64,000 nt of DNA from Robbsia betulipollinis (GTDB lineage: Bacteria; Pseudomonadota; Gammaproteobacteria; Burkholderiales; Burkholderiaceae): positions 2,204,365 to 2,268,364 of the forward strand of contig NZ_JAPMXC010000001.1 of NCBI RefSeq assembly GCF_026624755.1. The letters are read 5' to 3'. Numbering within the stretch: position 1 is the stretch's first letter; each line of letters begins with the position of its first letter. Below, piece after piece: positions 36,060 to 45,896 of the stretch. A program made the translations under genes and the position numbers. A model generated the notes under the pieces. The model had not been told where the DNA came from. It worked only from the letters and a program-made list of their open reading frames with translations, and did no database searches.

Positions 36060-36530
36060 ATGCCGAACCAGAACAACAAGCGAATCCCGACTTTCGTACT
36101 GTCCGCGCTGACGGCCGCCTGCTTCGCTGCCGGCACGGCCTGCATGGCGGCCGAAGCGGCGTCCGGGACGGCGCCCGCGGCCGATAGCGCGCTGCCGGCC
36201 GCGGCCCAGCAGGGCGACGTGCAGTTCCTCTCGGGCGGCGTCGGCCTCGACGAATCGAAGGCGATCAAGGCCGCTGCCGCGAAATGGCCGCTGTCGCTCG
36301 AGTTCATCGGCGGCTCGCGCGACTACGTGTCCGACGTGGCGCTCGTGATCGTTGACGACAAGGGCAGCAAGATTCTGGAGACCTCGTCGCAGGGCCCCTA
36401 CATGCTGGTTCGTCTGAAGCCGGGCACCTACACCGTGCAGGCAAGCTATTCCGGCCACGAGCAGAAGAAGCAGGTCAAGGTCGCCGGCAACGGGCACGCG
36501 AAACTGCGCTTCAACTGGCAGGCGCAATAA
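36060..36530 (+). CDS. exported protein with carboxypeptidase-regulatory-like (CNA-B type) fold
   Basis: 156 residues; the ATG at 36060 follows AAGGAG at ~36043. A signal peptide (FVLSALTAACFAAGTACMAA) is followed by an Ala-rich linker, then an ~80-residue beta-sandwich-like domain: LSLEFIGGSRDYVSDVALVI, KGSKILETSSQGPYMLVRLK and PGTYTVQASYSGHEQKKQVK. This resembles carboxypeptidase-D regulatory or DUF4198-like domains. It could be a periplasmic partner of the protease, since the two genes are adjacent and both would follow the TTAAG site, but no direct evidence exists. The two Cys are in the signal region. Confidence 0.85.
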   Translation: MPNQNNKRIPTFVLSALTAACFAAGTACMAAEAASGTAPAADSALPAAAQQGDVQFLSGGVGLDESKAIKAAAAKWPLSLEFIGGSRDYVSDVALVIVDDKGSKILETSSQGPYMLVRLKPGTYTVQASYSGHEQKKQVKVAGNGHAKLRFNWQAQ

Positions 36531-36535
36531 GCCAG

Positions 36536-36557
36536 GACGGGGGCGGGCCGCCCCGTC
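36536..36557. terminator. possible terminator hairpin between convergent genes
   Basis: GACGGGG (36536-36542) and CCCCGTC (36551-36557) can pair, with a GC-rich loop that pairs further. No T-run follows, so it is a weak candidate. It sits between the ends of the exported-protein gene and the convergent xdhC-like gene. Confidence 0.3.
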
Positions 36558-36560
36558 GGG

Positions 36561-37589
36561 TCACGCCCGGTCGGTAGCGGAAGCGGTGGCCCGACCCGCG
36601 AGCTGCCCATGGGTGGCGCGGTCCAGGGACGAACCGGCATGCACGACCTTGTAACGCACCGCCGTCATTTCCGCGAGGATCGAAACCGCGATCTCGGGCG
36701 GCGTTTTGGCACCGATCGCCAGGCCGACCGGACTGTGCAGACGGGCCAGTTGGGCATCGTCGACGTCGAACAGCTTCAGGCGCGCCGCGCGCGCCACGCG
36801 GTTCGCCCGCGAGCCGATCGCTCCCACATAGAAGGCCGGCGATTGCAGCGCATCGATCAGCGCCAGATCGTCAAGCTTCGGATCGTGCGTGAGCGCGACG
36901 ATGGCCGTACGCGAATCCACCCCCATCGACAGCACGACATCGTCGGGCATGTCGGTCACGAGCGTGGTATGCGCCACGTGCCAGCCGCCGACGTACTCCT
37001 CGCGCGGGTCGCAGACCGTCACCTCGTACCCCAGCGGCACGGCCATTTCCGCCACATAACGGGATAACTGACCGGCGCCGATCAGCAGCAGCCGATACGG
37101 CGCCCCGTGCACGACGGCGAGCGTCTCGCCGTCGAACGAGAAACCGGTCCCGTTTCCCGGGGGCACCGGCGCCAGCGAAGCCGCCCCCGTGCGCAGATCG
37201 AGGCGGCGCACGATCAGCCGGTCGGTGGCGATCGCATCGAGCAGCGCCGGCAGCGCGCTGCGCTCCCCCAGCGGTTCCAGTACCAGTTGCAGCGTGCCGC
37301 CGCACGGCAGGCCGAAACGCTGCGCCTCTTCCGCGCTCACCCCATAGGTCAGTTGCTCCGGCCGCTCGGCGGGCAGCGCGCCGGCCCGGGCGCGGGCGAT
37401 CAGGTCGTCCTCGATGCAGCCGCCGGAGACCGATCCGGCGATCCTGCCGTCGGCGCGAATCGCGACGATCGACCCGACCGGCCGCGGCGCGGACCCCCAG
37501 GTGCGCACCACGGTGCCCAATACGGTGCGAAAACCCTCGCGCTGCCAGTCGGCGGCGCTATGCAGCACTTCCAGATCGATGTTGTCCAT
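36561..37589 (-). CDS. XdhC/CoxI-family protein, orphan
   Basis: 342 residues, MDNIDLEVLHSAADWQREGF. The N-terminal domain holds GSAPRPVGSIVAIRADGRIA and GSVSGGCIEDDLI. The C-terminal Rossmann domain opens with LLIGAGQLSRYVAEMAVPLG. It includes VALTHDPKLDDLAL, VGAIGSRANR and the signature PVGLAIGAKTPPEIAVSILA. Such proteins bind sulfurated molybdenum cofactor and deliver it to xanthine dehydrogenase or related enzymes. No xdhA, xdhB or cox gene is adjacent, so the client enzyme must lie elsewhere. The ends match full length (~340). Confidence 0.9.
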   Translation of the reverse strand: MDNIDLEVLHSAADWQREGFRTVLGTVVRTWGSAPRPVGSIVAIRADGRIAGSVSGGCIEDDLIARARAGALPAERPEQLTYGVSAEEAQRFGLPCGGTLQLVLEPLGERSALPALLDAIATDRLIVRRLDLRTGAASLAPVPPGNGTGFSFDGETLAVVHGAPYRLLLIGAGQLSRYVAEMAVPLGYEVTVCDPREEYVGGWHVAHTTLVTDMPDDVVLSMGVDSRTAIVALTHDPKLDDLALIDALQSPAFYVGAIGSRANRVARAARLKLFDVDDAQLARLHSPVGLAIGAKTPPEIAVSILAEMTAVRYKVVHAGSSLDRATHGQLAGRATASATDRA

Positions 37590-37706
37590 CGCGAAAGGGT
37601 CTCGGGAGAAAGGTGGGGAGCGCGCGGCTGGGCCGCCACCGTTGTATGAAACAGACGCCGGTTGCCACCAGTGTAGCGGTGATGGATCATAGTTGCAGCG
37701 TCCCGC

Positions 37707-38354
37707 TCAGGCGGGCGCGGCGCTGCGGCGCATCGCCGGCGAGAGACGCAGCATATCCAGGTAACCGTCGATAAGGCGGGGGGCTTCCACCAGAATGTCG
37801 AGATGTTCCGATGCCGTCAGATAATCCGACATGACCCCGACGATCAATGCATGCAGGAATTGGGCGGCGCGGTGCGTGTCCAGCGCGGCGGGCAGTTGCG
37901 CTTTTGCAACGGCGTTGTCGAGTCCGCGTTGCATGCGTTCGATGCCTTGCCGTACGTTGACCTGCTTGCGGTCGATGACCGGCTGCATGTCCTTCGTATG
38001 TTCCCATTTCAGCAACAGGATTTCGACGATCGTGCGGCGACGCGGATTGCGCATCATGTCGCACAGGCAACCGACAATGATGTCGCGCAGGCGTTGCAAC
38101 GGGTCCGCCTCGCGCGTATCGAAGGTGGTGGCGAGCAATTCGTCCAGCGGCAGCAGTTCGCGATCCACCATCGCGCTGAACAGTTCGCATTTGTTCTTGA
38201 AATGCCAATAGATCGCGCCGCGCGTCAGACCGGCGGCCACGGCGATGTCCGACAGCGACGTGTGCGACACGCCGTTTTCGGAGAACGTCCGTTCCGCGGT
38301 GTCCAGAATCAGACTACGGGTCGCCTGCGCTTCTTCCTTGGTGCGTCTAGCCAT
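37707..38354 (-). CDS. TetR-family efflux repressor (AcrR/AmrR/BpeR-like)
   Basis: 215 residues, MARRTKEEAQATRSLILDTA. The helix-turn-helix is typical: FSENGVSHTSLSDIAVAAGL then TRGAIYWHFKNKCELFSAMV. The rest is a ligand-binding helical bundle (LLKWEHTKDMQPVIDR, AAQFLHALIVGVMSDYL). This matches the AcrR/TtgR group, which releases DNA when drugs bind. It is transcribed away from the efflux operon, with a dyad operator between them. The ATG at 38354 is favoured; upstream codons run into the operator region. Confidence 0.93.
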   Translation of the reverse strand: MARRTKEEAQATRSLILDTAERTFSENGVSHTSLSDIAVAAGLTRGAIYWHFKNKCELFSAMVDRELLPLDELLATTFDTREADPLQRLRDIIVGCLCDMMRNPRRRTIVEILLLKWEHTKDMQPVIDRKQVNVRQGIERMQRGLDNAVAKAQLPAALDTHRAAQFLHALIVGVMSDYLTASEHLDILVEAPRLIDGYLDMLRLSPAMRRSAAPA

Positions 38355-38732
38355 GATGCCGTGTGCGACTCGCACCGCCCCGACGCGCGGGTGGCGGGAT
38401 GAGGTCGTCTTGTAAAGGGGGAAAAGCCTGTGGCGAATTGCCCTCGGCGCTTTTGTACGATTGAATACATTCAACATTGAATGTATATATAATAGCATCC
38501 ACTTTCGGCAAGCCGGGTGGTTTCACGGGGAATTTTGAAACCTTCACGGTCGAGCGATGTCCGTCACGTGCGCGCGGTTCCGGTTCCATGGGTTGCGTCG
38601 CCGTTCGTGCCGTTTCCGGAGACGACGTCTTTCCTCCCGCGCTGGCGGGAAGACCGGCGTGACCCCGGACGGCGCGAGTCGGTCATCAAAAACAGCGGTT
38701 TCCAAAGATCATTTTTTGTCAGAGGTCGTTCC
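38355..38732. other. 378-bp regulatory region between repressor and efflux operon
   Basis: Contains the only strongly AT-rich patch in the area (about 38455-38500), with a dyad operator and a TATAAT hexamer (38488-38493). After it, a leader of ~230 bp precedes the efflux operon; I see no other clear element in it. Confidence 0.65.
38465..38486. promoter_or_regulatory. dyad operator of the TetR-family repressor
   Basis: Arms ATACATTCAA (38465-38474) and TTGAATGTAT (38477-38486) are exact reverse complements separated by two bases. A consensus -10 TATAAT directly follows at 38488-38493. Binding here would block RNA polymerase for the efflux operon and possibly for the repressor gene itself. 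Confidence 0.8.
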
Positions 38733-40010
38733 ATGCGCGTTGATCGGGTCAAGTACCGTCTTATTTGCGCTGTCTCGGGGGCAGCATTGCTGGCGCTGGC
38801 CGCCTGCGGCGAGAAGAAGCAGGCTGCACCGCCACCGGGACCGGTGCAAGTCGGCGTGGTGACCGTGCAGCCGCAAAGCGTCGCCGTCGATACCGAATTG
38901 CCGGGCCGTACCACGCCCTACCGGGTCGCCGAAGTGCGCGCGCGGGTCGACGGCATCGTGCTCAAGCGCAATTTCGTCGAAGGCAGCGACGTGAAGGAAG
39001 GCCAGGTCCTGTATCAGATCGACCCGGCACCGTACCAGGCGGCGCTGATGAGCGCCCAGGCGACGCTGGCGAAGGCGCAGGCGTCGCTGACGTCCAGCCG
39101 CGCGCAGGCCGGCCGGTACAAGACGCTGGTGGCGGCCAATGCCGTCAGCAAACAGTCGTACGACGATGCGGTCGCCACGCAGGGGCAGGGCCAGGCCGAC
39201 GTCGCCGCGGGCCAGGCGGCGGTGCGTACCGCCGAGATCAACCTCGGTTACACCACCGTGCGTTCGCCGATCGCCGGCCGCATCGGCAAGGCATCGGTCA
39301 CGGAAGGCGCCTACGTACAGTCGAGCGCTGCGACGCTATTGGCGACGGTGCAGCAGATCGCGCCGCTGTACGTCGACCTGACGCAGTCGAGCAATGCCTT
39401 GCTGCGCATGCGCCGCAACCTCGCCGCGGGTTCGCTTCAGAGCGCCGGCGCGAACGCGACGAAAGTGGCGCTGGTGCTCGACGACGGTACGGTGATGCCG
39501 GATACCGGACATCTCGAGTTCACCGACGTGACCGTCGACCAGAACACCGGTACGACCACGGTCCGGGCCGTTTTCCCGAACGCGCAGCGCAATCTCCTGC
39601 CGGGCATGTTCGTGCGCGCGCGGGTCCAGGAAGCCACGAACGACCGCGCCCTGCTGGTGCCCATGCAGGGCGTCACGCGCGACCAGAAAGGCATTCCCAC
39701 CGCGATGGTGGTGGGTGCCGACAACAAGGTCGAGCTGCGCAACCTGACCACCACGCAGACGATCGGGAGCAAGTGGGTCGTCACCGCCGGCCTGAACCCG
39801 GGCGACCGCGTGATCGTCGAGGGCACGCAGAAGGCCAAGCCGGGTCAGACCGTGTCGCCGGTGGCGGCCAACCTGCCGGCCCCGAGCAGTGTCTCCGCGG
39901 ACTCCAGCGGTGCGGACGGCGGCAAGGACGGTGCGACGACGATGGCGGCTTCGGCAGTAGCGGGCGCTTCCGCGGCACCTGCCGTCGGTGCGTCGAGCAC
40001 GCTTCAATAA
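38733..40010 (+). CDS. RND efflux periplasmic adaptor (membrane fusion) lipoprotein
   Basis: 425 residues, [20 protein letters not shown]. The lipobox LAAC puts the lipid-attached Cys near residue 27. The adaptor then shows [20 protein letters not shown] and [20 protein letters not shown] (lipoyl/beta-barrel halves), an alpha-hairpin ([20 protein letters not shown]), [20 protein letters not shown] and the membrane-proximal domain. It links pump and outer-membrane channel. It is AcrA/AmrA/BpeA-like. The tail (~40 residues) is Ser/Ala-rich. The pump gene follows 13 bp later. Confidence 0.96.
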   Translation: MRVDRVKYRLICAVSGAALLALAACGEKKQAAPPPGPVQVGVVTVQPQSVAVDTELPGRTTPYRVAEVRARVDGIVLKRNFVEGSDVKEGQVLYQIDPAPYQAALMSAQATLAKAQASLTSSRAQAGRYKTLVAANAVSKQSYDDAVATQGQGQADVAAGQAAVRTAEINLGYTTVRSPIAGRIGKASVTEGAYVQSSAATLLATVQQIAPLYVDLTQSSNALLRMRRNLAAGSLQSAGANATKVALVLDDGTVMPDTGHLEFTDVTVDQNTGTTTVRAVFPNAQRNLLPGMFVRARVQEATNDRALLVPMQGVTRDQKGIPTAMVVGADNKVELRNLTTTQTIGSKWVVTAGLNPGDRVIVEGTQKAKPGQTVSPVAANLPAPSSVSADSSGADGGKDGATTMAASAVAGASAAPAVGASSTLQ

Positions 40011-40023
40011 CGGGGCTTCCCAA

Positions 40024-43000
40024 ATGGCAAAGTATTTCATCGATCGCCCCATCTTCGCATGGGTGATCGCCATCGTCCTGATGCTGGCGGGCGCGCTGTC
40101 CATCCTGCAGCTGCCGGTTTCCCAGTATCCGACGATCGCGCCGCCGTCCGTGCAGTTGAGCGTCACCTATCCGGGCGCATCGGCGAAGACCGTGGAAGAC
40201 ACGGTGACGCAGGTCATCGAGCAGCAGATGAGCGGTATCGACCATCTGCTGTACATCTCGTCGACCAGCGACAACTCCGGCAGCGCGACCATCACGATCA
40301 CGTTCGCCGCGGGCACGAACCCCGACATCGCCCAGGTTCAGGTGCAGAACAAGTTGTCGCTCGCGACGCCCCTGTTGCCACAGGAAGTCCAGCAGCAGGG
40401 CGTCAAGGTCACGAAGTCGAGCAGCAGCTTCCTGATGGTCATGGCCTTCGTTTCCGAAGACGGAACGATGAACAAGTACGACCTGGCGAACTACGTGGCG
40501 TCCAACGTCGAGGACCCGATCAGCCGCATCAACGGCGTGGGAACGGTCACGCTGTTCGGCAGCCAGTATTCGATGCGTATCTGGCTCGACCCGAACAAGC
40601 TGAACAGCTATGGGCTGACGCCGGTGGACGTGCAGACCGCCATCGCCGCGCAGAACGTTCAGGTGGCGGCCGGACAACTGGGCGGCACGCCCGCGGTGCC
40701 GGGACAGCAGCTGACCGCCGCGATCACGGAAAAGACCCGTCTGCAGACGCCCGAGGAGTTCGGCAACATCATCCTGAAGTCGTCGCTCAGCGGCGCGGTC
40801 GTGCATCTGCGCGATGTCGCGACCATCGGGCTGGGCGGTGAAAGCTACAACTTCGACACCAAGTACAACGGTCAGCACACGGCCGGTTTCGGCATCCAGC
40901 TGGCGACCGGCGCGAACGCGCTGGACACGGCGAAAGCGGTGCGGCAAAAGCTGGACGAGCTGTCGAAGTTCTTCCCGAACGGCATGGTCGTGAAGTATCC
41001 GTACGACACGACGCCCTTCGTGAGGCTGTCGATCGAGGAGGTCTTCAAGACCTTGCTCGAAGGTATCGTGCTGGTGTTCCTGGTGATGTACCTGTTCCTG
41101 CAAAACCTCCGCGCCACGATCATTCCGACGATCGCGGTGCCGGTGGTGCTGCTGGGAACGTTCGGCGTCATGTCGGCGGCCGGGTTCTCGATCAATACCC
41201 TGTCGATGTTCGGCCTCGTGCTGGCGATCGGCCTGCTGGTCGACGACGCCATCGTGGTGGTGGAGAACGTCGAGCGCGTGATGGCCGACGAGGGGCTGGG
41301 GCCCGTGGAGGCGACGCGCAAGGCGATGGGGCAGCTGACCGGCGCCCTGGTCGGCGTGGCGATGGTGCTCTCGGCGGTGTTCGTGCCAATGGCCTTCTTC
41401 GGCGGCTCGGTGGGGGCGATCTATCGCCAGTTCTCGCTTACCATCGTCGCGGCGATGGTGCTCTCGGTGCTCGTCGCCCTGATTCTGACGCCTGCGCTGT
41501 GCGCCACGATCCTCAAGCCGATTTCCAAGGATCACGAGAAGACGACGGGATTCTTCGGCTGGTTCAATCGCACCTTCAACAAGGGGCGTGACAAATCGCT
41601 GAAGGGCGTGCGCGGCATCATCAACCGCTCGGGGCGCTGGTTCCTGATCTATGCGGTGATCGTCGTCGCCGTGGGCCTGCTGTTCGTCAAGCTGCCGTCG
41701 TCCTTCCTGCCCGACGAGGACCAGGGCACGATGTTCGTGATCGTGCAGACGCCGCCGGGTTCGACGCAGGAACGCACCGGCAATGTTCTTGATCAGATCA
41801 CGAATTACTACCTCAAGGACGAATCGAAGGCGGTCGAGTCCGTGTTCACGGTCAATGGCTTCAGTTTCGCGGGACGGGGGCAGAACTCGGCCCTGGTGTT
41901 CGTGCGTCTCAAGGACTGGAGCGAGCGCAAGTCCGCGGATCTGTCCATCAACAGCATCATCGGCCGCTCCTTCATGCGTTTTTCGCAAATCAAGGACGCG
42001 ACGATCTTCCCGATCAATCCGCCGTCCATCCCCGAGCTGGGCACGGGTAGCGGTTTCGACTTCGAGCTGGTGGACCGGGCCGGCGTGGGACACGACGCCT
42101 TGATCGCCGCGCGCAACCAACTGCTGGGCATGGCCGCGCAAAGCAAGATCCTGACGCGGGTCCGGCCGAACGGTCTCGACGACGCCCCCACCTACAAGGT
42201 GAAGATCGACGACGAGAAGGCGTCCGCGCTGGGCCTGTCGCTGTCGGACGTGAACACCACCTTCTCGATCGCCTGGGCGTCGGCGTACGTGAATGACTTC
42301 ATCGACCGCGGCCGTGTCAAAAAGGTCTACCTGCAGGGAGCGGCGCCGTTCCGGATGAATCCGGACGACGTGGGCAAGTGGTACGTACGCAATGCCCTGG
42401 GGACGATGGTGCCGTTCTCCGCCTTCTCCACGGGCCAGTGGACGTTCGGCGCGCAAAAGCTCGAGCGCTACAACGGCGTGTCGGCGGTGGAATTGCAGGG
42501 CGAGTCGGCGCCGGGTTATAGCTCCGGCCAGGCGATGGACGAGATGGAAACGCTCGCGAAGAAACTGCCGGACGGCATCGGCTTCGAATGGACGGGCCTG
42601 TCGTTCCAGGAAAGGCAATCCGGCTCCCAGGCGCCGGCCCTGTACGCGATCTCGATCCTGATCGTGTTCCTGTGTCTCGCCGCGCTGTACGAAAGCTGGT
42701 CGATTCCCGTATCGGTCATCCTCGTGGTGCCATTGGGGATCCTGGGCGCGCTGCTTGCGACCACCCTGCGCGGCCTGTCGAACGACGTCTATTTCCAGGT
42801 CGGCTTGTTGACCACCGTGGGCCTGTCGGCGAAAAACGCGATTTTGATCGTGGAATTCGCCAAGGACCTGCACGAGCAGGGGCGCAGCATCGCCGACGCC
42901 GCGCTGGAGGCGGTGCGGCTGCGGCTGCGGCCCATCGTCATGACTTCGCTGGCCTTCATCCTCGGCGTGCTGCCGCTCGCGATCAGCAGCGGCGCGGGTT

Positions 43001-43224
43001 CCGGCAGTCAGCATGCGATCGGCACGGGAGTGATCGGCGGCATGCTGACCGCGACCTTCCTCGCGGTGCTGCTGGTGCCGATGTTCTACGTCGTCATCGC
43101 CGGCAAGTTCTCGGAACACGAAAAAAAGCATAGGGACGGTGGAAAGGGCGGGGATCTCCATGCCGATTCCCGTCGCGACGCCCCCACGGACCCGGAGCAC
43201 GGCCGTGCGAACGAAGGACACTGA
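40024..43224 (+). CDS. RND multidrug efflux pump, inner-membrane transporter (AcrB type)
   Basis: 1066 residues, [23 protein letters not shown]1-family features are complete: [40 protein letters not shown], and [20 protein letters not shown] with the proton-relay Asp pair in transmembrane helix 4. Others are [36 protein letters not shown] and [17 protein letters not shown]. Two porter halves and 12 membrane helices are present. It exports drugs or other hydrophobic compounds driven by H+. AmrB, BpeB and AcrB are the closest named relatives by appearance, but which one cannot be decided without a search. The C-terminal tail is basic and Asp-rich ([19 protein letters not shown]). Confidence 0.97.
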   Translation: MAKYFIDRPIFAWVIAIVLMLAGALSILQLPVSQYPTIAPPSVQLSVTYPGASAKTVEDTVTQVIEQQMSGIDHLLYISSTSDNSGSATITITFAAGTNPDIAQVQVQNKLSLATPLLPQEVQQQGVKVTKSSSSFLMVMAFVSEDGTMNKYDLANYVASNVEDPISRINGVGTVTLFGSQYSMRIWLDPNKLNSYGLTPVDVQTAIAAQNVQVAAGQLGGTPAVPGQQLTAAITEKTRLQTPEEFGNIILKSSLSGAVVHLRDVATIGLGGESYNFDTKYNGQHTAGFGIQLATGANALDTAKAVRQKLDELSKFFPNGMVVKYPYDTTPFVRLSIEEVFKTLLEGIVLVFLVMYLFLQNLRATIIPTIAVPVVLLGTFGVMSAAGFSINTLSMFGLVLAIGLLVDDAIVVVENVERVMADEGLGPVEATRKAMGQLTGALVGVAMVLSAVFVPMAFFGGSVGAIYRQFSLTIVAAMVLSVLVALILTPALCATILKPISKDHEKTTGFFGWFNRTFNKGRDKSLKGVRGIINRSGRWFLIYAVIVVAVGLLFVKLPSSFLPDEDQGTMFVIVQTPPGSTQERTGNVLDQITNYYLKDESKAVESVFTVNGFSFAGRGQNSALVFVRLKDWSERKSADLSINSIIGRSFMRFSQIKDATIFPINPPSIPELGTGSGFDFELVDRAGVGHDALIAARNQLLGMAAQSKILTRVRPNGLDDAPTYKVKIDDEKASALGLSLSDVNTTFSIAWASAYVNDFIDRGRVKKVYLQGAAPFRMNPDDVGKWYVRNALGTMVPFSAFSTGQWTFGAQKLERYNGVSAVELQGESAPGYSSGQAMDEMETLAKKLPDGIGFEWTGLSFQERQSGSQAPALYAISILIVFLCLAALYESWSIPVSVILVVPLGILGALLATTLRGLSNDVYFQVGLLTTVGLSAKNAILIVEFAKDLHEQGRSIADAALEAVRLRLRPIVMTSLAFILGVLPLAISSGAGSGSQHAIGTGVIGGMLTATFLAVLLVPMFYVVIAGKFSEHEKKHRDGGKGGDLHADSRRDAPTDPEHGRANEGH

Positions 43225-43225
43225 T

Positions 43226-44842
43226 ATGAAAAAGTACTTGTCATCGGGACGTGCCGTCGCGCGCGGTGCGGGCACGGGCACGGGCGCCGCGCGCGCGCCG
43301 GCGCGCACCGGGACGTCCTTCGCGCCGCGGTTTGCACGTTCCCTGCCGCTCGCGGTCCTGGCCGCGGCGGTCCTCGGCGCGTGCTCGCTCGCGCCGCACT
43401 ACGAGCGTCCGGCCGCGCCGGTATCGGCCGCCTTTCCGGGCGGCGATGCGTACAAGACGAATGACGCCGTCGGCAGCGGCGTCGCCGCGGCGGACCTGGG
43501 CTGGCAAGACGTTTTCGTCGATGCCCGTCTGAAGGCCATCATCGCGCTGGCGCTGAAGAACAACCGCGATCTGCGCGTCGCGGTGCTCAATGTGGCCACC
43601 GCGCGCGCGCAGTTCCAGGTGGAACGGGCGGGTCTTCTGCCGTCGTTCAGCGTGAGCGCCGCGGACAGCCGCGCGCGCACGCCGGCGGATCTCACCTACA
43701 CGGGTCGGCCGACGCTCGGCAGCGAATACACCGCGGTGGGCAACGCGTCGTGGGAACTGGATCTGTTCGGCCGGGTAAAGAGTCTGAGCGACGCGGCCCT
43801 GGCCACGTATTTCTCGACCGCGCAGGCACGCAAGGCGGCCGAGATTTCCCTGGTCGCCCAGGTGGCGAACCAGTATCTGACGGTGCGTGGATACGATGCG
43901 CAACTGGTGGTCACGCAAAACACCCTGAAAACGGCGGGAGAGTCGTATCGGATCGCGAAGCTGCAATTCGATAACGGCGTGGGTACCGCGCTGGATCTGA
44001 AGCAGTCGGAAGGCATCGTCGACCAGGCGCAGGCAAACCTGCAGGATCAGATCCGTTCGCGTGCCCAGGCCGTGAACGCATTGGTGCTGCTCGTCGGCGC
44101 GCCATTGCCCGAGGAACTGCCGCCGCCGCTGCCGCTCGACGACCAGCACATCATCGCCGACATACCCGCCGGCGTGCCGTCCGATTTGTTGACGCGCCGT
44201 CCCGACATCATCGAGGCCGAGCAGACCTTGCTGGCCGACAACGCCAGTATCGGCGCGGCGCGCGCGGCCTTCTTCCCGAGCATCTCGATCACCGGCAGCG
44301 CCGGTGCGGCGAGTTCCGATCTGGGCCGCTTGTTCAAGGCGGGGCAAGCCTACTGGACATTTGCGCCGCAGATCAACATCCCGATCTTCTCCGGAGGCGA
44401 GAACACGGCGAATCTGGATATCGCGAAGGTACGCAAGAACATCGGCATCGCGAATTACGAAAAAGCGATTCAGACCGCGTTTCGCGAAGTCTCCGACAGT
44501 CTCGCCGCGCGCGGAACCTACGACGACCAGATCGATGCCCTGACGCGCTACGTGGCCTCGCAGCAGAACCGGCTCGATCTGTCCGATCTGCGCTACAAGA
44601 ACGGCGTGGACAGTTACCTTTCGGTGCTGACCGCGCAGACGGACCTTTACACGGCGCAGCAGATGCTGGTCACCGCGCAGATGGACCGCGCGACGAATCT
44701 GGTGCTGTTGTATCAACGCCTGGGCGGCGGCTGGCTGGCGCGCACGGGCGATGCGCCCCGTCCGGCCGATGCCCCACCCGACTACGCGAACGTCGACCGC
44801 AACGGCACGCCGCTTCCGGACAAGGCGAAGCACGGCGGTTGA
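43226..44842 (+). CDS. RND efflux outer-membrane channel lipoprotein (OprM/NodT type)
   Basis: 538 residues. The ATG lies one base after the pump stop. A long basic, Ala/Arg-rich N-region (~40 residues) precedes the hydrophobic signal PLAVLAAAVLGAC, whose Cys is the lipidation site, then SLAPHYERPAAPVSAAF. The channel repeats include WQDVFVDARLKAIIALALKN, NRDLRVAVLNVATARAQFQV, WELDLFGRVKSLSDAAL and RRPDIIEAEQTLLADNASIG with AARAAFFPSI. It is the trimeric outer-membrane exit of the pump. It is followed by a strong terminator hairpin. The N-terminal extension before the signal core is unusually long. Confidence 0.95.
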   Translation: MKKYLSSGRAVARGAGTGTGAARAPARTGTSFAPRFARSLPLAVLAAAVLGACSLAPHYERPAAPVSAAFPGGDAYKTNDAVGSGVAAADLGWQDVFVDARLKAIIALALKNNRDLRVAVLNVATARAQFQVERAGLLPSFSVSAADSRARTPADLTYTGRPTLGSEYTAVGNASWELDLFGRVKSLSDAALATYFSTAQARKAAEISLVAQVANQYLTVRGYDAQLVVTQNTLKTAGESYRIAKLQFDNGVGTALDLKQSEGIVDQAQANLQDQIRSRAQAVNALVLLVGAPLPEELPPPLPLDDQHIIADIPAGVPSDLLTRRPDIIEAEQTLLADNASIGAARAAFFPSISITGSAGAASSDLGRLFKAGQAYWTFAPQINIPIFSGGENTANLDIAKVRKNIGIANYEKAIQTAFREVSDSLAARGTYDDQIDALTRYVASQQNRLDLSDLRYKNGVDSYLSVLTAQTDLYTAQQMLVTAQMDRATNLVLLYQRLGGGWLARTGDAPRPADAPPDYANVDRNGTPLPDKAKHGG

Positions 44843-44890
44843 GTGCCGCCAGGCGTCCGGATGCCCGGACGCCGAACGCCGCGTTCCGGG

Positions 44891-44941
44891 ATGCCGCGTT
44901 CGTTCCGTGCCGATACCGGCCGGAAGAACGCGGCATTTTTC
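44891..44941 (+). terminator. rho-independent terminator of the efflux operon
   Basis: An 11-bp perfect stem, ATGCCGCGTTC (44891-44901) with GAACGCGGCAT (44926-44936), is extended inward by TTCCG with CGGAA. It is followed by TTTTTCATTT. It lies between the channel gene and the ribosome binding site of the next gene. Confidence 0.88.
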
Positions 44942-44960
44942 ATTTCCCATGGAGTCTCGC

Positions 44961-45854
44961 ATGCTTGAATTGCTTTCGGAACACCAGGCGTTTGGTGGCG
45001 TCCAGCGCTTCTACCGCCATGCGTCAGCGGAAATCGGTCTGCCGATGCGCTTTTCGGTCTTCCTGCCGAACGTGGCAGCGGATGCGGTCGCGAGCCGCGG
45101 CGCCAACGCCGATCCCGTGCCCGGGTTGTTCTACCTGGCCGGCCTGACCTGCACCGAGGAAACCTTTCCGACCAAGGGTGGCGCGCAGCAGCATGCCGCG
45201 CGCCACGGCCTGGCGCTCATCGCGCCGGACACGAGCCCGCGCGGCGCGGGCCTTCCCGGCGAGACGGATGCGTGGGATGTCGGCGTCGGCGCGGGCTTCT
45301 ACGTGGACGCGACCGAGGCGCCCTGGCGCGACCGGTACCGCATGTACAGCTATCTGGTGAACGAACTGCCGGCGCTGGTCGCCCGGGAGTTGCCCGTGGA
45401 CGCGGCGCGTCTGGGCATCTTCGGTCACTCGATGGGCGGGCATGGCGCGCTGGTGCTGGGACTGCGCAACCCGGATCTCTTCAAGTCGATCTCCGCGTTC
45501 GCTCCCATCGCCGCGCCGAGCGACTGTGCATGGGGCCGCAAGGCATTCGGCCATTACCTGGGCGGCGACGTCCGCCGCTGGGCGGATTACGATGCCAGCC
45601 GGCTGCTGGGCGCGGGGGGCGTCGCGCCGCATGCCCAGCCGATTCTCGTCGACCAGGGTCTGGCGGATGCCTTCCTGCATGACGGGCAACTGCTGCCCGA
45701 GGCATTCGAGGCCGCCTGCGCGCAGGCCGGGCAGGCGCTCACGCTGCGCCGTCATCCCGGCTACGACCATGGTTATTACTTCGTCTCATCCTTCATGGGC
45801 GACCATATCGCGCATCACGCGGCCATCCTGAACGCCCGGTCGACGGGCGTCTGA
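44961..45854 (+). CDS. fghA: S-formylglutathione hydrolase
   Basis: 297 residues with the ATG at 44961 (MLELLSEHQAFGGVQRFYRH) six bases after GGAG; an ATG at 44949 is too close to that site. It belongs to the esterase D family: PMRFSVFLPN, GLTCTEETFPTKGGAQQHAA, APDTSPRG, the nucleophile motif GIFGHSMGGHGAL with Ser157, and a C-terminal GYDHGYYFVSSF with the catalytic His. It hydrolyses S-formylglutathione to formate and glutathione in formaldehyde detoxification. The partner alcohol dehydrogenase is not adjacent. It starts just after the efflux terminator. Confidence 0.95.
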   Translation: MLELLSEHQAFGGVQRFYRHASAEIGLPMRFSVFLPNVAADAVASRGANADPVPGLFYLAGLTCTEETFPTKGGAQQHAARHGLALIAPDTSPRGAGLPGETDAWDVGVGAGFYVDATEAPWRDRYRMYSYLVNELPALVARELPVDAARLGIFGHSMGGHGALVLGLRNPDLFKSISAFAPIAAPSDCAWGRKAFGHYLGGDVRRWADYDASRLLGAGGVAPHAQPILVDQGLADAFLHDGQLLPEAFEAACAQAGQALTLRRHPGYDHGYYFVSSFMGDHIAHHAAILNARSTGV

Positions 45855-45896
45855 AGCGCGCCGGGGGCCCGGGGGGACGTCTGGCGCGGCAGCCGC

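Noticed and set aside
39781..43308. A 1175-codon open frame on the minus strand across the RND operon
   Set aside because: It is antisense to the perfectly conserved efflux pump, has the composition of a shadow frame in GC-rich DNA (His, Arg, Gln, Asp rich) and no family motif.
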